NCBI RefSeq assembly: GCF_000828655.1 | Contig: NZ_AP014509.1 | Location: forward strand, 434,001 to 498,000 | From: Thermotoga caldifontis AZM44c09 | Lineage (GTDB): Bacteria; Thermotogota; Thermotogae; Thermotogales; DSM-5069 | Length of the DNA: 64,000 bases | Reading direction: 5' to 3' | Shown here: one piece after another, positions 32,914 to 44,151 of the stretch | How the letters are laid out: each line of letters opens with the position of its first letter | How positions within the stretch are numbered: the first letter of the stretch is position 1 | Notes under the pieces: generated by a model | Seen by the model: only the letters and a program-made list of their open reading frames with translations | Told to the model about the DNA's origin: nothing | Database searches by the model: none | Made by a program: the position numbers and the translations under genes

Positions 32914-34071
32914 TCATGGTTTTTGCAATCGGCCCATGAACAGGATCACACCGCTTTTCTTTTCGTAGATGAAGAACAGGAAGGGTTTATCGGCTCTGAA
33001 TATCACAGGCATGCTCGGTCCCATCTTTATTCCGATGATCACCCCGGTGGCGGCCGCCGCTTCCGTACCCTCCTCGTTCACCTCCACGAACGCCTGGTGG
33101 ATCACGTTCTGAATCTTCAGCATCTTGGTGCCGTCCATCTTGGAAAAATCGGCCGCGTTCGTGAACGCATCGACCATGCCCATCTCAGATAAAGTCTTCT
33201 TCAAGGAGAACCTCTGCATGACTTTGAACCTCGGCAGCATGACTTCGACGCGCCTGTTTCGAAGATTTCTGAGCCATCCTTGAAACTTTTCCAGGCTCAG
33301 ATCTTTTTCAACTTCGCTCAGACGCACGCCCCTTTTTGGTAACACCACGATCATGGAAAGGTTGCCACCTGCGTAAGGAAGTTCGAGGATCTGCACCTTC
33401 TCATCTTCGAAGTAGTTGAAATCCGCGGTCAGTTTCATCATGTCCACTTCGACGGTTTTGTCTTCGCTCACGTAAAAGACATCTTTCTTCGTGGCCTGAG
33501 GATCGAACGGAACGACCCAGTTGCCTTTGAAATAGATCGCGTTCGTTATGATGAGCCTGGTGAGACTGTCCACATCGTTTTCGTTGATCATGTCTTTGAT
33601 CTTTCCTTCTGTCTTCTGTTCGATCCAGTCGTTGATCCTTCGGACCGAGTTCTTCGGATCGTTCACAAAATCAACGCTGTTCACAGGTGCCCTGTAGTAC
33701 TTTTCGGCGGCTGCAAGGAAGGATTCGAGCAGAGGATAACCTTCCTGCAGCCACAGCGCGTTGGCAATGGCCAGCTTGTAATCTTCCACGGGCTTGTTGA
33801 GTGAATCGATCAGGTTCGAGAAAGATTCGTGCAGACCTTCGTCTTCGAAGTGCAGCACTTTTCTCATCTGCAGGGCCGTGTTGCCGTCCGCTCCGAGGTA
33901 AGTCATCGCGAGCGCCGTGCTCAAACTGAACGGCGAAAAGAAGATGTTTTCGGAACTGCCTGCGAGGAATCTGTAAAGGTCTATTCCGAAGGCGTTGATG
34001 GACTCTGGCGCACTTTGAGCGATGCACAGACTGAAGGACAGGAATAACACCAGCAGGTACGCTCTTCTCAC
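32914..34071 (-). CDS. Secreted serpin (serine protease inhibitor)
   Basis: This 385-residue protein has a signal peptide (AYLLVLFLSFSLCIAQS) and a complete serpin domain. Visible features are NIFFSPFSLSTALAMTYLGA, then LIITNAIYFKGNW (shutter region), LPRFKVMQRFSLKKTLSEMG and the C-terminal FRADKPFLFFIYEKKSGVIL. The hinge of the reactive loop, EEGTEAAAATG, has small residues as in inhibitory serpins. Counting from Glu P17 puts P1-P1' at Lys-Met (inference), predicting inhibition of trypsin-like enzymes. Serpins are known from this order (islandisin of Fervidobacterium). The start is GTG at 34071 after AAGGAGGGG. Cotranscription with the upstream hydrolase is likely. Confidence 0.93.
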   Translation of the reverse strand: MRRAYLLVLFLSFSLCIAQSAPESINAFGIDLYRFLAGSSENIFFSPFSLSTALAMTYLGADGNTALQMRKVLHFEDEGLHESFSNLIDSLNKPVEDYKLAIANALWLQEGYPLLESFLAAAEKYYRAPVNSVDFVNDPKNSVRRINDWIEQKTEGKIKDMINENDVDSLTRLIITNAIYFKGNWVVPFDPQATKKDVFYVSEDKTVEVDMMKLTADFNYFEDEKVQILELPYAGGNLSMIVVLPKRGVRLSEVEKDLSLEKFQGWLRNLRNRRVEVMLPRFKVMQRFSLKKTLSEMGMVDAFTNAADFSKMDGTKMLKIQNVIHQAFVEVNEEGTEAAAATGVIIGIKMGPSMPVIFRADKPFLFFIYEKKSGVILFMGRLQKP

Positions 34072-34103
34072 AACGACCCCTCCTTTGAGTTGCATTCTAA
34101 AAC

Positions 34104-35012
34104 TCAGCGATTAGAAATCGATGAGAAAACGAATCCTTTGATGGTTTCACTCAGAATTTGTGGCTGATCGAACATGATCAGATGCCCCGCGTTCGGTATC
34201 ATGACGAGTCTGGCGTTGATTTCAAACAGACACTTCGCCCCTTCGAGCGGTGTGATGTTGTCCTGTTCACCCCAGACGATGAGCGTTGGAACAGAGAGGT
34301 TTTTCAAATTTTCTCTGAGCTGTGCGGTGTCTTGGTTTTCAGCCAGATTGAAGACGATGTCTAAGGGTGTCTGGTAGACCAGATAGTAGTTCTTCAGGAA
34401 GTACTCCTCGCTGAAGCTTTCCTTGTTGACCAGCATGTCTTTGAAAGTTCTTTTTTGAAAATCGTAGTTCATGAAGATGAGCCTCAGAGCGATCTTCGTG
34501 AAGATGCTGCCGGGCACGCTGTTTCTTTCTGGAAGGCATATCGAACTGTCCAGAAGGATCAAACTTTTTACCTTCTCAGCTTCGTTCAGGGCCAGCCAGG
34601 TTGCGACCTCCGTTCCCATGGAATGTCCCAGCACGTGGTAGTGTTCCAGGCCCAGCCTTTCGGCGAGCCTCGCGACGATCCACGCCATGTACCTTCTCGA
34701 CAAATTCTTTTCGATCTTCTTTTCGCTCAGGCCGAAACCAGGAAGATCGACCGCGATGAGCGTGAAATCGTCTTCGAGCAGATCGAAGAGCGGTTCGAAG
34801 TTCGTCGAGTTGCCCATGAAACCGTGGATGAGGATCAAAGTTTCTGGACCTTCGCCGAGTTTTTGATAAGCGATCTTCACACCATCGATCGTTTCGAAAA
34901 AGTAGCGCGAGCGGTCCAGAAACTTCGCACCCTCGTTCGCCCTCGCTGGATCGAGCGAAAGGAGAAAGAAGGAACCAAGAAAAACTAAGCTGAGCACCAA
35001 CCCGGCTTTCAT
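34104..35012 (-). CDS. Alpha/beta hydrolase, exported
   Basis: This 302-residue protein starts with a signal-like segment (AGLVLSLVFLGSFFLLSL) and continues as an alpha/beta hydrolase. The oxyanion region is LILIHGFMGNSTNFEPL, the nucleophile elbow VLGHSMGTEVA (Ser), the acid WGEQDNITPLEG (Asp) and the His in IPNAGHLIMFDQP, so the triad is complete. The reaction may be ester or lactone hydrolysis; the substrate is unknown. The start at 35012 is set by AAGGAGATGAC; an upstream in-frame ATG at 35078 has no such site. It lies 32 bases before the serpin gene on the same strand. Confidence 0.85.
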   Translation of the reverse strand: MKAGLVLSLVFLGSFFLLSLDPARANEGAKFLDRSRYFFETIDGVKIAYQKLGEGPETLILIHGFMGNSTNFEPLFDLLEDDFTLIAVDLPGFGLSEKKIEKNLSRRYMAWIVARLAERLGLEHYHVLGHSMGTEVATWLALNEAEKVKSLILLDSSICLPERNSVPGSIFTKIALRLIFMNYDFQKRTFKDMLVNKESFSEEYFLKNYYLVYQTPLDIVFNLAENQDTAQLRENLKNLSVPTLIVWGEQDNITPLEGAKCLFEINARLVMIPNAGHLIMFDQPQILSETIKGFVFSSISNR

Positions 35013-35149
35013 ATAGTCATCTCCTTCGTCATGTAGACTGGGCCACTTTGAGATCCGTTCGAACAGTATCTCGGTCAATGCAAGTCTAAACTTTGGCCCA
35101 GAGTCGTGGTAATATAGTGTAAGAAAAGAAAGGATCGGAGGTGAGGTGG

Positions 35150-36364
35150 ATGAAGAAAGCGCTCGTTTTGGTCATGGCGCTGGTTGCAACCTTGATCCTG
35201 GCACAAGCATTTTCGGATGTGCCCGTGAACCACTGGGCGTACGAAGCTGTGACGGAATTGGCGAAGCTTGGGATCATCTCGGGTATGCCGGATGGAACCT
35301 TCCAAGGTAACAACCCCATGACACGCTACCAGGTGGCCGTCGCACTGAAAAGGATGCTCGATTATCTCACAAAGCAGCTTGCTGCAGGGCCAGCAGATTT
35401 GCAGGCCGCGTTGAAGAGGATCTCGGCACTGGAAGATCTCGTCAGCACCGCGCTGAACAGAACACAGAAACAAGGGGAACAGATCGCGGCAACGGATCAG
35501 ACGCTTCAGACCGTTCTGGCTGAGATTTCGAACCTGAAGTCCACGATCGTTGAAATATCCCAGGTGAGAAGGGACCTACCCACGATGATCGCCGCTTCCG
35601 AAAACAAGATGATGACGATGTACAACCAGCTCTCTTCGAAAGTGGCCGCGATCGAGAAGAGCGTTTCTGACTTGCAGGCGCAGATCTCCGCGCAGATCAT
35701 GTCACAGTTGAAAGGCTCCATCGATTCGATCAACGCGAAGCTGAACGAATTCGATGGAAAGTTCAACAATCTCTCCTCGAGGGTCGATGGTCTGTCAAGA
35801 TCCATCGACAGTACGAAGGCTGATCTGACAGCTCTGTCCAAGAGAGTTGACAGTCTGGAATCGAACCTGCAGGCACTTTCAACTTTGAAGAAGAGCTTCA
35901 GCGATCTCGAGGCCAGAGTCGCCGCCCTCGAAGCGAAGGTCGCCTCCGACGTGGATGGGCTCAGGAAGGCTCTCGATACTACGGCTCGCCAGCTCGATGC
36001 GAGACTGTCCCTGCTCGAAGGCCAGGTTGCATCTCTTGTGACGGACGTCGAGAAGTTGAAGAAAGATGTTGCAGACGCTGCGAGTGCCGCGAAGAAAGTG
36101 AGCGTGCTCGAAGGCAACGTTGGCACTCTCGCGGGTCAGATGACGAGCCTGAGTCAGAGAGTGGCGCAGAACGAGCAGAGCATAGCCAATCTGTCCAAGA
36201 AGATCGACTCCAAACCTTGGATGAGCGACATCGAGGCAGCGACGGTCGAGCAGGCGAAAAAGATCAACGACGCCTACAACATGGGCTTGATAGGTGTCAT
36301 CGTCGGTGCGGCCGGTATAGTCGTTGGACTGCTCGGTATGTTCATGGGTGGAGGCAGCCAGTAA
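35150..36364 (+). CDS. Omp-alpha-like toga protein (SLH domain, coiled-coil rod, membrane anchor)
   Basis: The 404-residue protein starts with a signal peptide (MKKALVLVMALVATLILAQA). One SLH domain follows at about 20-75 (FSDVPVNHWAYEAVTELAKL, GMPDGTFQGNNPMTRYQVAV). A long heptad-patterned coiled coil spans about 85-375, rich in Ala, Leu, Ser and Asp. A hydrophobic Gly-rich end (GLIGVIVGAAGIVVGLLGMF) serves as the outer anchor. This is exactly the plan of Thermotoga Omp-alpha, the rod that spans the periplasm between cell wall and toga. The start at 35150 is favoured by GGAGGTGAGG and the signal peptide. A strong terminator follows, so it is probably monocistronic and highly expressed. Confidence 0.9.
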   Translation: MKKALVLVMALVATLILAQAFSDVPVNHWAYEAVTELAKLGIISGMPDGTFQGNNPMTRYQVAVALKRMLDYLTKQLAAGPADLQAALKRISALEDLVSTALNRTQKQGEQIAATDQTLQTVLAEISNLKSTIVEISQVRRDLPTMIAASENKMMTMYNQLSSKVAAIEKSVSDLQAQISAQIMSQLKGSIDSINAKLNEFDGKFNNLSSRVDGLSRSIDSTKADLTALSKRVDSLESNLQALSTLKKSFSDLEARVAALEAKVASDVDGLRKALDTTARQLDARLSLLEGQVASLVTDVEKLKKDVADAASAAKKVSVLEGNVGTLAGQMTSLSQRVAQNEQSIANLSKKIDSKPWMSDIEAATVEQAKKINDAYNMGLIGVIVGAAGIVVGLLGMFMGGGSQ

Positions 36365-36387
36365 TTTGAAGGCAGCTGTTCGACATG

Positions 36388-36413
36388 AAGGACCCCTCTT
36401 CGGGGTCCTTTTT
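36388..36413 (+). terminator. Intrinsic terminator of the toga protein gene
   Basis: AAGGACCCC-TCTTC-GGGGTCCTT, a 9-bp perfect stem running into TTTTT. Confidence 0.92.
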
Positions 36414-36515
36414 CGTATCGTGAAGTCGAGCTCTCAGGTCGATGGTGTAGACTCTGAAAAGAGGGTTGAAAGAAGACTTTTGGGGTCTCGAGAGCGAGGA
36501 AAGGGGGTCTAAAGC

Positions 36516-37163
36516 ATGTTCGTCAAGGATGTGATGACGACGAACGTGATCACGATCTCTCCGGAAACGACGTTTCAGGAAGCGATGGAGATCATCAGGA
36601 GCAGAGGTATCAGAAGGTTGCCGGTTGTCAAGAACGATAGGGTCGTTGGAATCGTTGCAGAGAAGGATCTGCTGAAGGCTTCACCTTCGCAGGCCACCAC
36701 GCTGGATGTTTGGGAACTGACCACTCTGCTCGGTAAACTCACCGTCAAGCAGATCATGAAGAAGGACGTTGTCCACGTTCATCCGAACACGCCCATAGAA
36801 GAAGCGGCGAAGATCATGGCGGACAAAAAGATCGGTTCTCTCCTGGTGATGGAAGAAGAAAAGCTGGTCGGAATAATAACCGAAACCGACATATTCAAAG
36901 TGTTCATCAACATGCTCGGTGCGCGGGAGAAAGGTTACAGGTACGTCTTCAAGGTGAGAAACGTTCCTGGAATCCTCGCGAAGATTTTGAATTTGATGTC
37001 CCAGTGCGGTGGAGACATCATCGCCGTGAGCACTTACGAAAAATCGGAGGAAGAGTACAACGTGGTGATAAAGGTGAAACCATCTCTGAACAGGGAAAAC
37101 TTCGAGCGAAAACTCCTGGAAGGTATTCCGAACGTTTCGATCATCGATGTGAGACAAGATTGA
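36516..37163 (+). CDS. CBS-pair protein with C-terminal ACT domain
   Basis: This 215-residue soluble protein has two CBS motifs. The first is at about 1-60 (VKDVMTTNVITISPETTFQE, IRRLPVVKNDRVVGIVAEKD) and the second at about 77-135 (VKQIMKKDVVHVHPNTPIEE, IGSLLVMEEEKLVGIITETD). An ACT-like ligand-binding domain follows from about 145 (YVFKVRNVPGILAKILNLMS). It resembles AcuB-type proteins. CBS pairs bind adenine nucleotides and ACT domains bind amino acids, so it is probably a sensor of energy or amino-acid state acting on an unknown partner. No catalytic domain is attached. It starts with ATG at 36516; the upstream site GAAAGGGGGTC is adequate. Confidence 0.88.
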   Translation: MFVKDVMTTNVITISPETTFQEAMEIIRSRGIRRLPVVKNDRVVGIVAEKDLLKASPSQATTLDVWELTTLLGKLTVKQIMKKDVVHVHPNTPIEEAAKIMADKKIGSLLVMEEEKLVGIITETDIFKVFINMLGAREKGYRYVFKVRNVPGILAKILNLMSQCGGDIIAVSTYEKSEEEYNVVIKVKPSLNRENFERKLLEGIPNVSIIDVRQD

Positions 37164-37187
37164 AGGGGGCTTCCGCCCCCCTCAATC
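37158..37187. terminator. Shared hairpin between converging genes
   Basis: GATTGA-A-GGGGGC, loop TTCC, GCCCCC-C-TCAATC: 12 paired bases and one mismatch. It spans the stop codons of the CBS-ACT gene and the PEGA gene. It has no long T-run, so it may block convergent transcription or protect both 3' ends. Confidence 0.6.
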
Positions 37188-39006
37188 ACTGGATGGGCCT
37201 CAGAGTCACGCTCACGCTCACACTTCTTCTGTCCACGACCAGCGTGAGCACTTCCGCGTAGTAACCGCCCTTGAGCACCACGAGCTGGTAGGTTCCGTAG
37301 TCGAGATCGATCCTCAACGGCGTGATACCCTTCAGATAACCGTTTATGTACACCAGCGCGTTGGACGGCGTACTGTTGATGCTGACTGTGCCCGTTCTCT
37401 GGACAGGTTCGAGTGTGAGCCTCACGATCTTCGTCTCGTTCGGCATCACCTGAACTTCAGTTGAGGCGTCTTCGTAGTCTGGCAAGCTCGCAACGATTCT
37501 GTGAACCACGTTCGCGTCCACTTCGACCCTCAAGCCGAGAGAACCCGCTGTACCCACGAACCTTCCATCCACATAGACCGAAGCGTTCACCGGTGTGGTG
37601 TAGATCATCAGAACGCCTGTTCTGGGGATCGGTGGCAGTGTTATGTCCACTCTCTTGGTCTCACCGGAAGCGACGCTGACGGTCACAGTCGTGTCTTCGT
37701 AGCCATTCATCGTGGCGACGATCGTGTGTGTGCCGGGATCGACCTGCACGGAAAGACCCGTGCTGCGCGTCGTACCAACGTAGTTTCCATCAACGTAGAT
37801 CGAAGCACCCACGGGGTTGGTGAAGATGTTGAGAGTGGCTTTCCTCGGAGGCAGAGTCAGCGTGATGCTCCTGCTCTCACCCGGATTGAGCGTCACAGTC
37901 ATGGAAGTGTCTTCGTAGCCTGTCAATCTCGCCATGACGGTGTACGTACCTGGACTGAGCGACAGGGTCAATCCTGAAGACGGTGCGACACCTCTGTACT
38001 GGCCGTTGACGTAGATCGAGGCGCCCGCCGGGCTCGAGAAGATCCTCAGCGTTGCCTGCTCTGGATTGAGCACCAGGTTGACAGTCTTCGTCTCACCCGC
38101 CGAAACGGACACGCTCGTTTGAGCCGGTGCGTAGCCTGGCATCGTCGCGAGGATCGTGTGGGCGCCGGGCTGTACCTCAACCTGGATCGGGCTCACACCC
38201 ACGAAGTTGCCGTCGACGAAGACCTGCGCACCAGCCGGTGTTGTTCTGATGTCCAGCATCGTTTTTCTCAAGAAGTTCGCGCTCACCACGACGGTCCTTC
38301 CGGCGGTGATGAAGAACGTTTCTGTGATCACCTGGTCCCGCCAGTAGAAGGTAGCGAAATGCTGACCTTCGTCCAGCTCGACGCGTGCCGGGGTCGTGCC
38401 GATGTATCTTCCGTCCACGTACACGTACGCACCGGTTGGGTTGGACTCAAGCTGCGCGACGCCTTTGCTCGGTGCGCGACCCACGTAGAAGTAGGTTATA
38501 TCGCTCGCCCACTGGCCCGTGAGGTGTGGAAGGATCTGTTCCTGTACGTAGCGTTCCGGATCGGTCGTCAGCTGCGGGAAGGTTCCGGACGTTCCGAGAT
38601 CTCTGAGCTGTTGAAAGAGCGGGATGTAGCTGGTGCTCGCGATGATCTGGATGAACTCTTTTCCCTCAGGTGGTGCGACTTTGAAGGAATATGCTGACGA
38701 GATGGGAAGCTTGTAGGTCACGTTCGGAGCGATGTAGTTGTTCGTATCGTACCTGTTCGGAAACAGGAGCACGATCTTTCCATCAGAACGGATGTCGTAA
38801 ATGACCACGTAGCAGCTCTTGTTCGCCTTGAAGTAGATGTTCAGCGATTCACCGATCTGATAAACAGAACCTTCGGGTTTGTTGAGCCACACCTTAACTT
38901 CAAGATCGCTCGGTTTAGGTACTATGATGATGTTTTTCAGCTGCATATCTGCAAAGCTCAGGGCCGCAACGAGCAACGCCAGAAACACGATCCACGCCTT
39001 TTTCAT
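37186..39006 (-). CDS. Exported protein with DUF4384-like domain and six PEGA repeats
   Basis: The 606-residue protein begins with a signal peptide (MKKAWIVFLALLVAALSFA). A beta-rich domain at about 35-130 (GESLNIYFKANKSCYVVIYD, KIVLLFPNRYDTNNYI) resembles DUF4384. Six PEGA repeats of 65-72 residues follow, each starting like IxTTPxGAxVYVDGxxxG and continuing with a PGTHTIVA-type strand and GYED. PEGA domains are small beta folds in surface proteins, probably for binding or spacing. The repeats differ in sequence, so they are old duplications. The gene lies downstream of the lipoprotein and HtrA genes and may be part of the toga or periplasmic matrix. Confidence 0.88.
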   Translation of the reverse strand: MKKAWIVFLALLVAALSFADMQLKNIIIVPKPSDLEVKVWLNKPEGSVYQIGESLNIYFKANKSCYVVIYDIRSDGKIVLLFPNRYDTNNYIAPNVTYKLPISSAYSFKVAPPEGKEFIQIIASTSYIPLFQQLRDLGTSGTFPQLTTDPERYVQEQILPHLTGQWASDITYFYVGRAPSKGVAQLESNPTGAYVYVDGRYIGTTPARVELDEGQHFATFYWRDQVITETFFITAGRTVVVSANFLRKTMLDIRTTPAGAQVFVDGNFVGVSPIQVEVQPGAHTILATMPGYAPAQTSVSVSAGETKTVNLVLNPEQATLRIFSSPAGASIYVNGQYRGVAPSSGLTLSLSPGTYTVMARLTGYEDTSMTVTLNPGESRSITLTLPPRKATLNIFTNPVGASIYVDGNYVGTTRSTGLSVQVDPGTHTIVATMNGYEDTTVTVSVASGETKRVDITLPPIPRTGVLMIYTTPVNASVYVDGRFVGTAGSLGLRVEVDANVVHRIVASLPDYEDASTEVQVMPNETKIVRLTLEPVQRTGTVSINSTPSNALVYINGYLKGITPLRIDLDYGTYQLVVLKGGYYAEVLTLVVDRRSVSVSVTLRPIQ

Positions 39007-39025
39007 TCACATCCCCCCTTTATAT

Positions 39026-39676
39026 TCACGGAAGAATGACGCGTGAAGCTGTGATTACTCCATCTTCGATTTTGAAGAACGCGTAACCTTTCAACTGGCT
39101 GGCAGGTATGTTCTTGGGTACGTTCAGATTTTTCCAGTCTGTCTCAAGCTGAACGTTCGTCACCGTGTAAACACCGTTCTGATTTACAAACTGTACCAGG
39201 ACATAACCTGAATCTGGTGTTATTACTGACTTTTCTTCACTTCCCACACCGATGACGAGGTCCCAGGTTGTACCGAGAAGGTCGTTGGGTACAAGTTTAA
39301 GTGTTAGATTTCCTTCCAGATTTGAAACGGGTTTGAGCCAGTTCAAAATCTGATTCTTTGTGTTGCTAAGTTCGGTATCGTTCGAGTAGCCACCAGCTAT
39401 TTCGTTGTTCAGAAAGACAAGCATATCTGTTGAGCTCATTCCCACGATGCCTCGATTCGAGAACAGAGTCGTGCTGGGATAGTAGAGCATCACCAGATCG
39501 GTGCGATTAGCACTCCAGGATGCGAGGTTTTCTAAACGAGCATCCCTAACTACGCCAGCTTCTACAATGTTGAGTGGTATGCCGTACTTTGGAAGAACTA
39601 CTATCGATCCACATGACGCAACGATCAGAATCAAAACTGCCGCGGCGAGGAAGAATAGAATCTTCGCCTTTCTCAT
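39026..39676 (-). CDS. Predicted lipoprotein of unknown function
   Basis: This 216-residue protein has a lipoprotein signal (KILFFLAAAVLILIVASCGS) with a lipobox Cys at about residue 22. The mature part is hydrophilic, Asn/Ser/Thr-rich and predicted mostly beta, with no family I recognise. It ends at ITASRVILP. Upstream lies a GC-rich hairpin separating it from htrA, downstream the PEGA protein gene, 20 bases away. All three products are exported, so a role in the envelope is likely but not specific. Confidence 0.75.
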   Translation of the reverse strand: MRKAKILFFLAAAVLILIVASCGSIVVLPKYGIPLNIVEAGVVRDARLENLASWSANRTDLVMLYYPSTTLFSNRGIVGMSSTDMLVFLNNEIAGGYSNDTELSNTKNQILNWLKPVSNLEGNLTLKLVPNDLLGTTWDLVIGVGSEEKSVITPDSGYVLVQFVNQNGVYTVTNVQLETDWKNLNVPKNIPASQLKGYAFFKIEDGVITASRVILP

Positions 39677-39696
39677 CGAACCACCCCCAGGTTTTT

Positions 39697-39719
39697 AAAG
39701 GCGCCCGTGGGGCGCCTTT
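39697..39719. terminator. Hairpin between htrA and the lipoprotein gene
   Basis: AAAGGCGCCC and GGGCGCCTTT form a perfect 10-bp stem around GTG, directly after the htrA stop on the minus strand. On the minus strand the T-run is short (TTT), so termination is probably partial. Confidence 0.65.
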
Positions 39720-39720
39720 T

Positions 39721-41088
39721 TCAGTAAGTGAAACTGTAAACCAGTCTTGCACCTTTTCTGATGGCGAAGATCGCTACGAAGTCACCCTTCTTGATCCTTC
39801 CCACCACTTCGTTCCAGTCGCTGACGGATCTGATCGCGTATCTTTGGCCGTTGACGGCGATCTGGTCGATCACATCGCCAGTCTGAAGGGCGAGCGAACC
39901 TCTGTTCTGACGAACGATCACGCCTTCAACGCGTACCGGTATGGAGTATGTTTCCCTGTCCGAAGGTGTTATGTCGCCCACCACGATGCCGAGGAACTCT
40001 TTCGCCGCGACGGCTGACTGGACTTCCTCATCGCTCGAAGAGCCGAGCGTGACGATGAACTTGATCTCTTTACCGTTCCTGTTCACGACGATCTCCACCA
40101 CGTCGCCCGGCACGTGACTGTGTATCAGCGAGACGAGTTCCGCGTCACTGCTCACATCCACACCGTCGAACTTGACGACCACGTCGTTGTCCTTCAAACC
40201 TGCCCTGTCGGCGGGAGAATTCTCCAGAACCTGCACGATCAGGGCACCTTTGTTCACCTTCAAACCGAGCGCCTTCGCGAGCTCGTCCGTCACCGTGGTC
40301 AGTCTGACTCCGAGGTACGCCTTCTGAGCCTTACCGGTCTGCACAAGCTGGTTTATGAACCTCTTCACGGTGTTTATGGGAATTGCAAAACCAAGGTTCA
40401 CGGCTTCCTGAGGATTTATGATCGCCGTGTTGATGCCGATCACCTGACCGTGTATGTTCAGAAGTGGCCCACCGCTGTTTCCCGGGTTGATCGCCGCGTC
40501 TGTCTGGATCAGGTTAGTGTAGTAGCCGGAACCATCCGGTTTGGGAATCCTTCTACCCGTGGCGCTCACGACACCTATCGTCACGGTGTGCTGAAATCCG
40601 AGCGGATTTCCAATCGCTATGGCCCATTCGCCTATCTTCACCTTGTCCGAATCACCCAGTTCGAGGGTCGGAAACTCTTTCTCGGCCTTGATCTTCAGAA
40701 CTGCTATGTCCAGTTCCGCATCGCCACCAACGTATTCAGCCTTGTAAGAAGAACCGTCCAGGAGAGTAACGGTGATCTCGGAAGCTCCGCTCACAACGTG
40801 TTCGTTGGTCAGGATGTAACCGGCCTTGTCGAAGATGAAGCCTGAGCCGATGCTCGTGGCCCTCTGTGTGCCGCCGAACGGGGAATAGCCGAACCAGCGT
40901 CTGAAGAAATCTTCGATGAAAGGATCGAAGTAAGGAGATCTCACGGTCTTCACAGCTTCGACCTTCACGACGGCCGGCGCACAGGCTTCCACGACGGCAA
41001 CGATCGGACTCTGATAGTCCGGATTCACCAGTGCGAACATAGAAACTACTGCCACGAGCGCACCCAGCATCACGAAAACCTTTCTCAT
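39721..41088 (-). CDS. htrA: HtrA/DegP-family serine protease with two PDZ domains
   Basis: This periplasmic protease of about 455 residues has an N-terminal signal or anchor (VFVMLGALVAVVSMFALV). The trypsin-like domain has the full triad: His in ILTNEHVVSG, Asp in DAELDIAVLKI and Ser in INPGNSGGPLL. PDZ1 follows at about 260-350 (AYLGVRLTTVTDELAKALGL, GALIVQVLENSPADRAGLKD). A second, more divergent PDZ lies at about 370-450 (EFLGIVVGDITPSD, GSLALQTGDVIDQIAVNGQR). It degrades or refolds damaged envelope proteins. The start at 41088 follows AAGGAGGTGTCGTT. It is downstream of dus in an operon. Confidence 0.93.
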   Translation of the reverse strand: MRKVFVMLGALVAVVSMFALVNPDYQSPIVAVVEACAPAVVKVEAVKTVRSPYFDPFIEDFFRRWFGYSPFGGTQRATSIGSGFIFDKAGYILTNEHVVSGASEITVTLLDGSSYKAEYVGGDAELDIAVLKIKAEKEFPTLELGDSDKVKIGEWAIAIGNPLGFQHTVTIGVVSATGRRIPKPDGSGYYTNLIQTDAAINPGNSGGPLLNIHGQVIGINTAIINPQEAVNLGFAIPINTVKRFINQLVQTGKAQKAYLGVRLTTVTDELAKALGLKVNKGALIVQVLENSPADRAGLKDNDVVVKFDGVDVSSDAELVSLIHSHVPGDVVEIVVNRNGKEIKFIVTLGSSSDEEVQSAVAAKEFLGIVVGDITPSDRETYSIPVRVEGVIVRQNRGSLALQTGDVIDQIAVNGQRYAIRSVSDWNEVVGRIKKGDFVAIFAIRKGARLVYSFTY

Positions 41089-41105
41089 AACGACACCTCC
41101 TTGAG

Positions 41106-42051
41106 TCATGCTCTGGCTCCATCTTCTTTGACAACTTTATTTTCCCCCACGTTCATTAGAAAACGATTAAAGAACTCTTCGATAGCATTCTGGATCGCTT
41201 CGAAACCTTCGAGTTTCATGAACCTTTCTCTGAATTCCCTCGCGCCAGAAAAGCCGTGCGTGTAACCTGCCACGAACTGTCTCAGACTGTAGAACGATCT
41301 TTCTCCTTCCAGCTCTCTCAAAAGTTTTGCGTGGAGCAGGAACATGTCCCTGATCTCTTCAACACCCGGCGCTTTTCCATGAAAAAATTCGTGGAAGATC
41401 CAGGGTTTTCTGAGCGCACCCCTTGCGAGTATGGCGGCGCTGGCTTTGGAGATGTTCATCGCGTTTTGAACGTCTTCGACCGTGTACAGATCGCCAGAAA
41501 TGGCCGCTGGAATGTTCCATCTGTCCAGCTTCAGGTCCCACTGGGCTTTGCCTGAATACATCTGAACCGCTGTTCTTCCGTGCACTTCGACCCCATCGGC
41601 ACCGGCGAGGACGAGCGTTTCCATGATCTTTTCAAGCTCGTTCCTTTCAAAACCGATCCTGATCTTCACGGTGATCGGCTTGTCACAAACGTCCTTCATC
41701 GCCATGACGATGTCTCTGAGCCTTTCAAGATCTTTCAACAACGCGGCACCGCTGTTCTTCTTGACGACTTTCTTCACGGGACACGCTGCGTTCAGATCGA
41801 TCCAGCTCGCCCTGTGCTGAACTTTCCTTGCGGCGAGGGCGAGTTTCTTGGGGTCTGAACCGTACAGCTGTACCGCGGTGTTCTCTTCCTCGAAAGGAAG
41901 CATCCTTTCGACAACTTCGAGATCTAAGAGCACGCTCTCGGCGCTGATCATTTCGGTGAAGAAGAACTGAGCACCCCACAGCCTGCAGACGGTTCTGAAG
42001 GCCCTGTCCGTCACACCGGCCATGGGTGCGAGGCCGAGTATACCCGGATAG

Positions 42052-42065
<14 letters not shown>
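41106..42065 (-). CDS. dus: tRNA-dihydrouridine synthase
   Basis: This 319-residue FMN-dependent enzyme reduces uridines in the D-loop of tRNA. Motifs are LGLAPMAGVTDRAFRTVCRL (N-terminal barrel), FTEMISAES, AVQLYGSDPKKLALAARKVQ, the catalytic Cys in DLNAACPVKKVVKKNSGAAL, HGRTAVQMYSGKAQWD, and ISGDLYTVEDVQNAM for FMN phosphate binding. The more usual NxGCP is NAACP here; the Cys is kept. It overlaps nadD by 14 bases and lies in the obg-nadD-dus-htrA order on the minus strand. Confidence 0.93.
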
Positions 42066-43954
<1,889 letters not shown>

Positions 43955-44151
43955 CTAACACAGGTTCAAAAGCACCAGGCTTTCAAAGTCGAAGTGTCAC
44001 CCTGCCAGTTTACCTTAGTGTGGTTCTGTTACGCGATGAAGAAAAATGGCGAAATTCTGAGAAAAGAAAAGCCTGGCTGCGGATTCGATATCCCATTGGG
44101 AATAAAGAATGAAAATTCAAGAAGGTCACCCTGTGTAGCCAACGACGGTGT

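Noticed and set aside
37158-37187. Considered as a simple one-way terminator
   Set aside because: No T-run on either strand; it is listed instead as a shared hairpin of uncertain strength.
37200-38500. Regular repeats of about 210 bases that could suggest a DNA repeat array
   Set aside because: They are diverged PEGA protein repeats; identity is at protein level and there are no spacers as in CRISPR.
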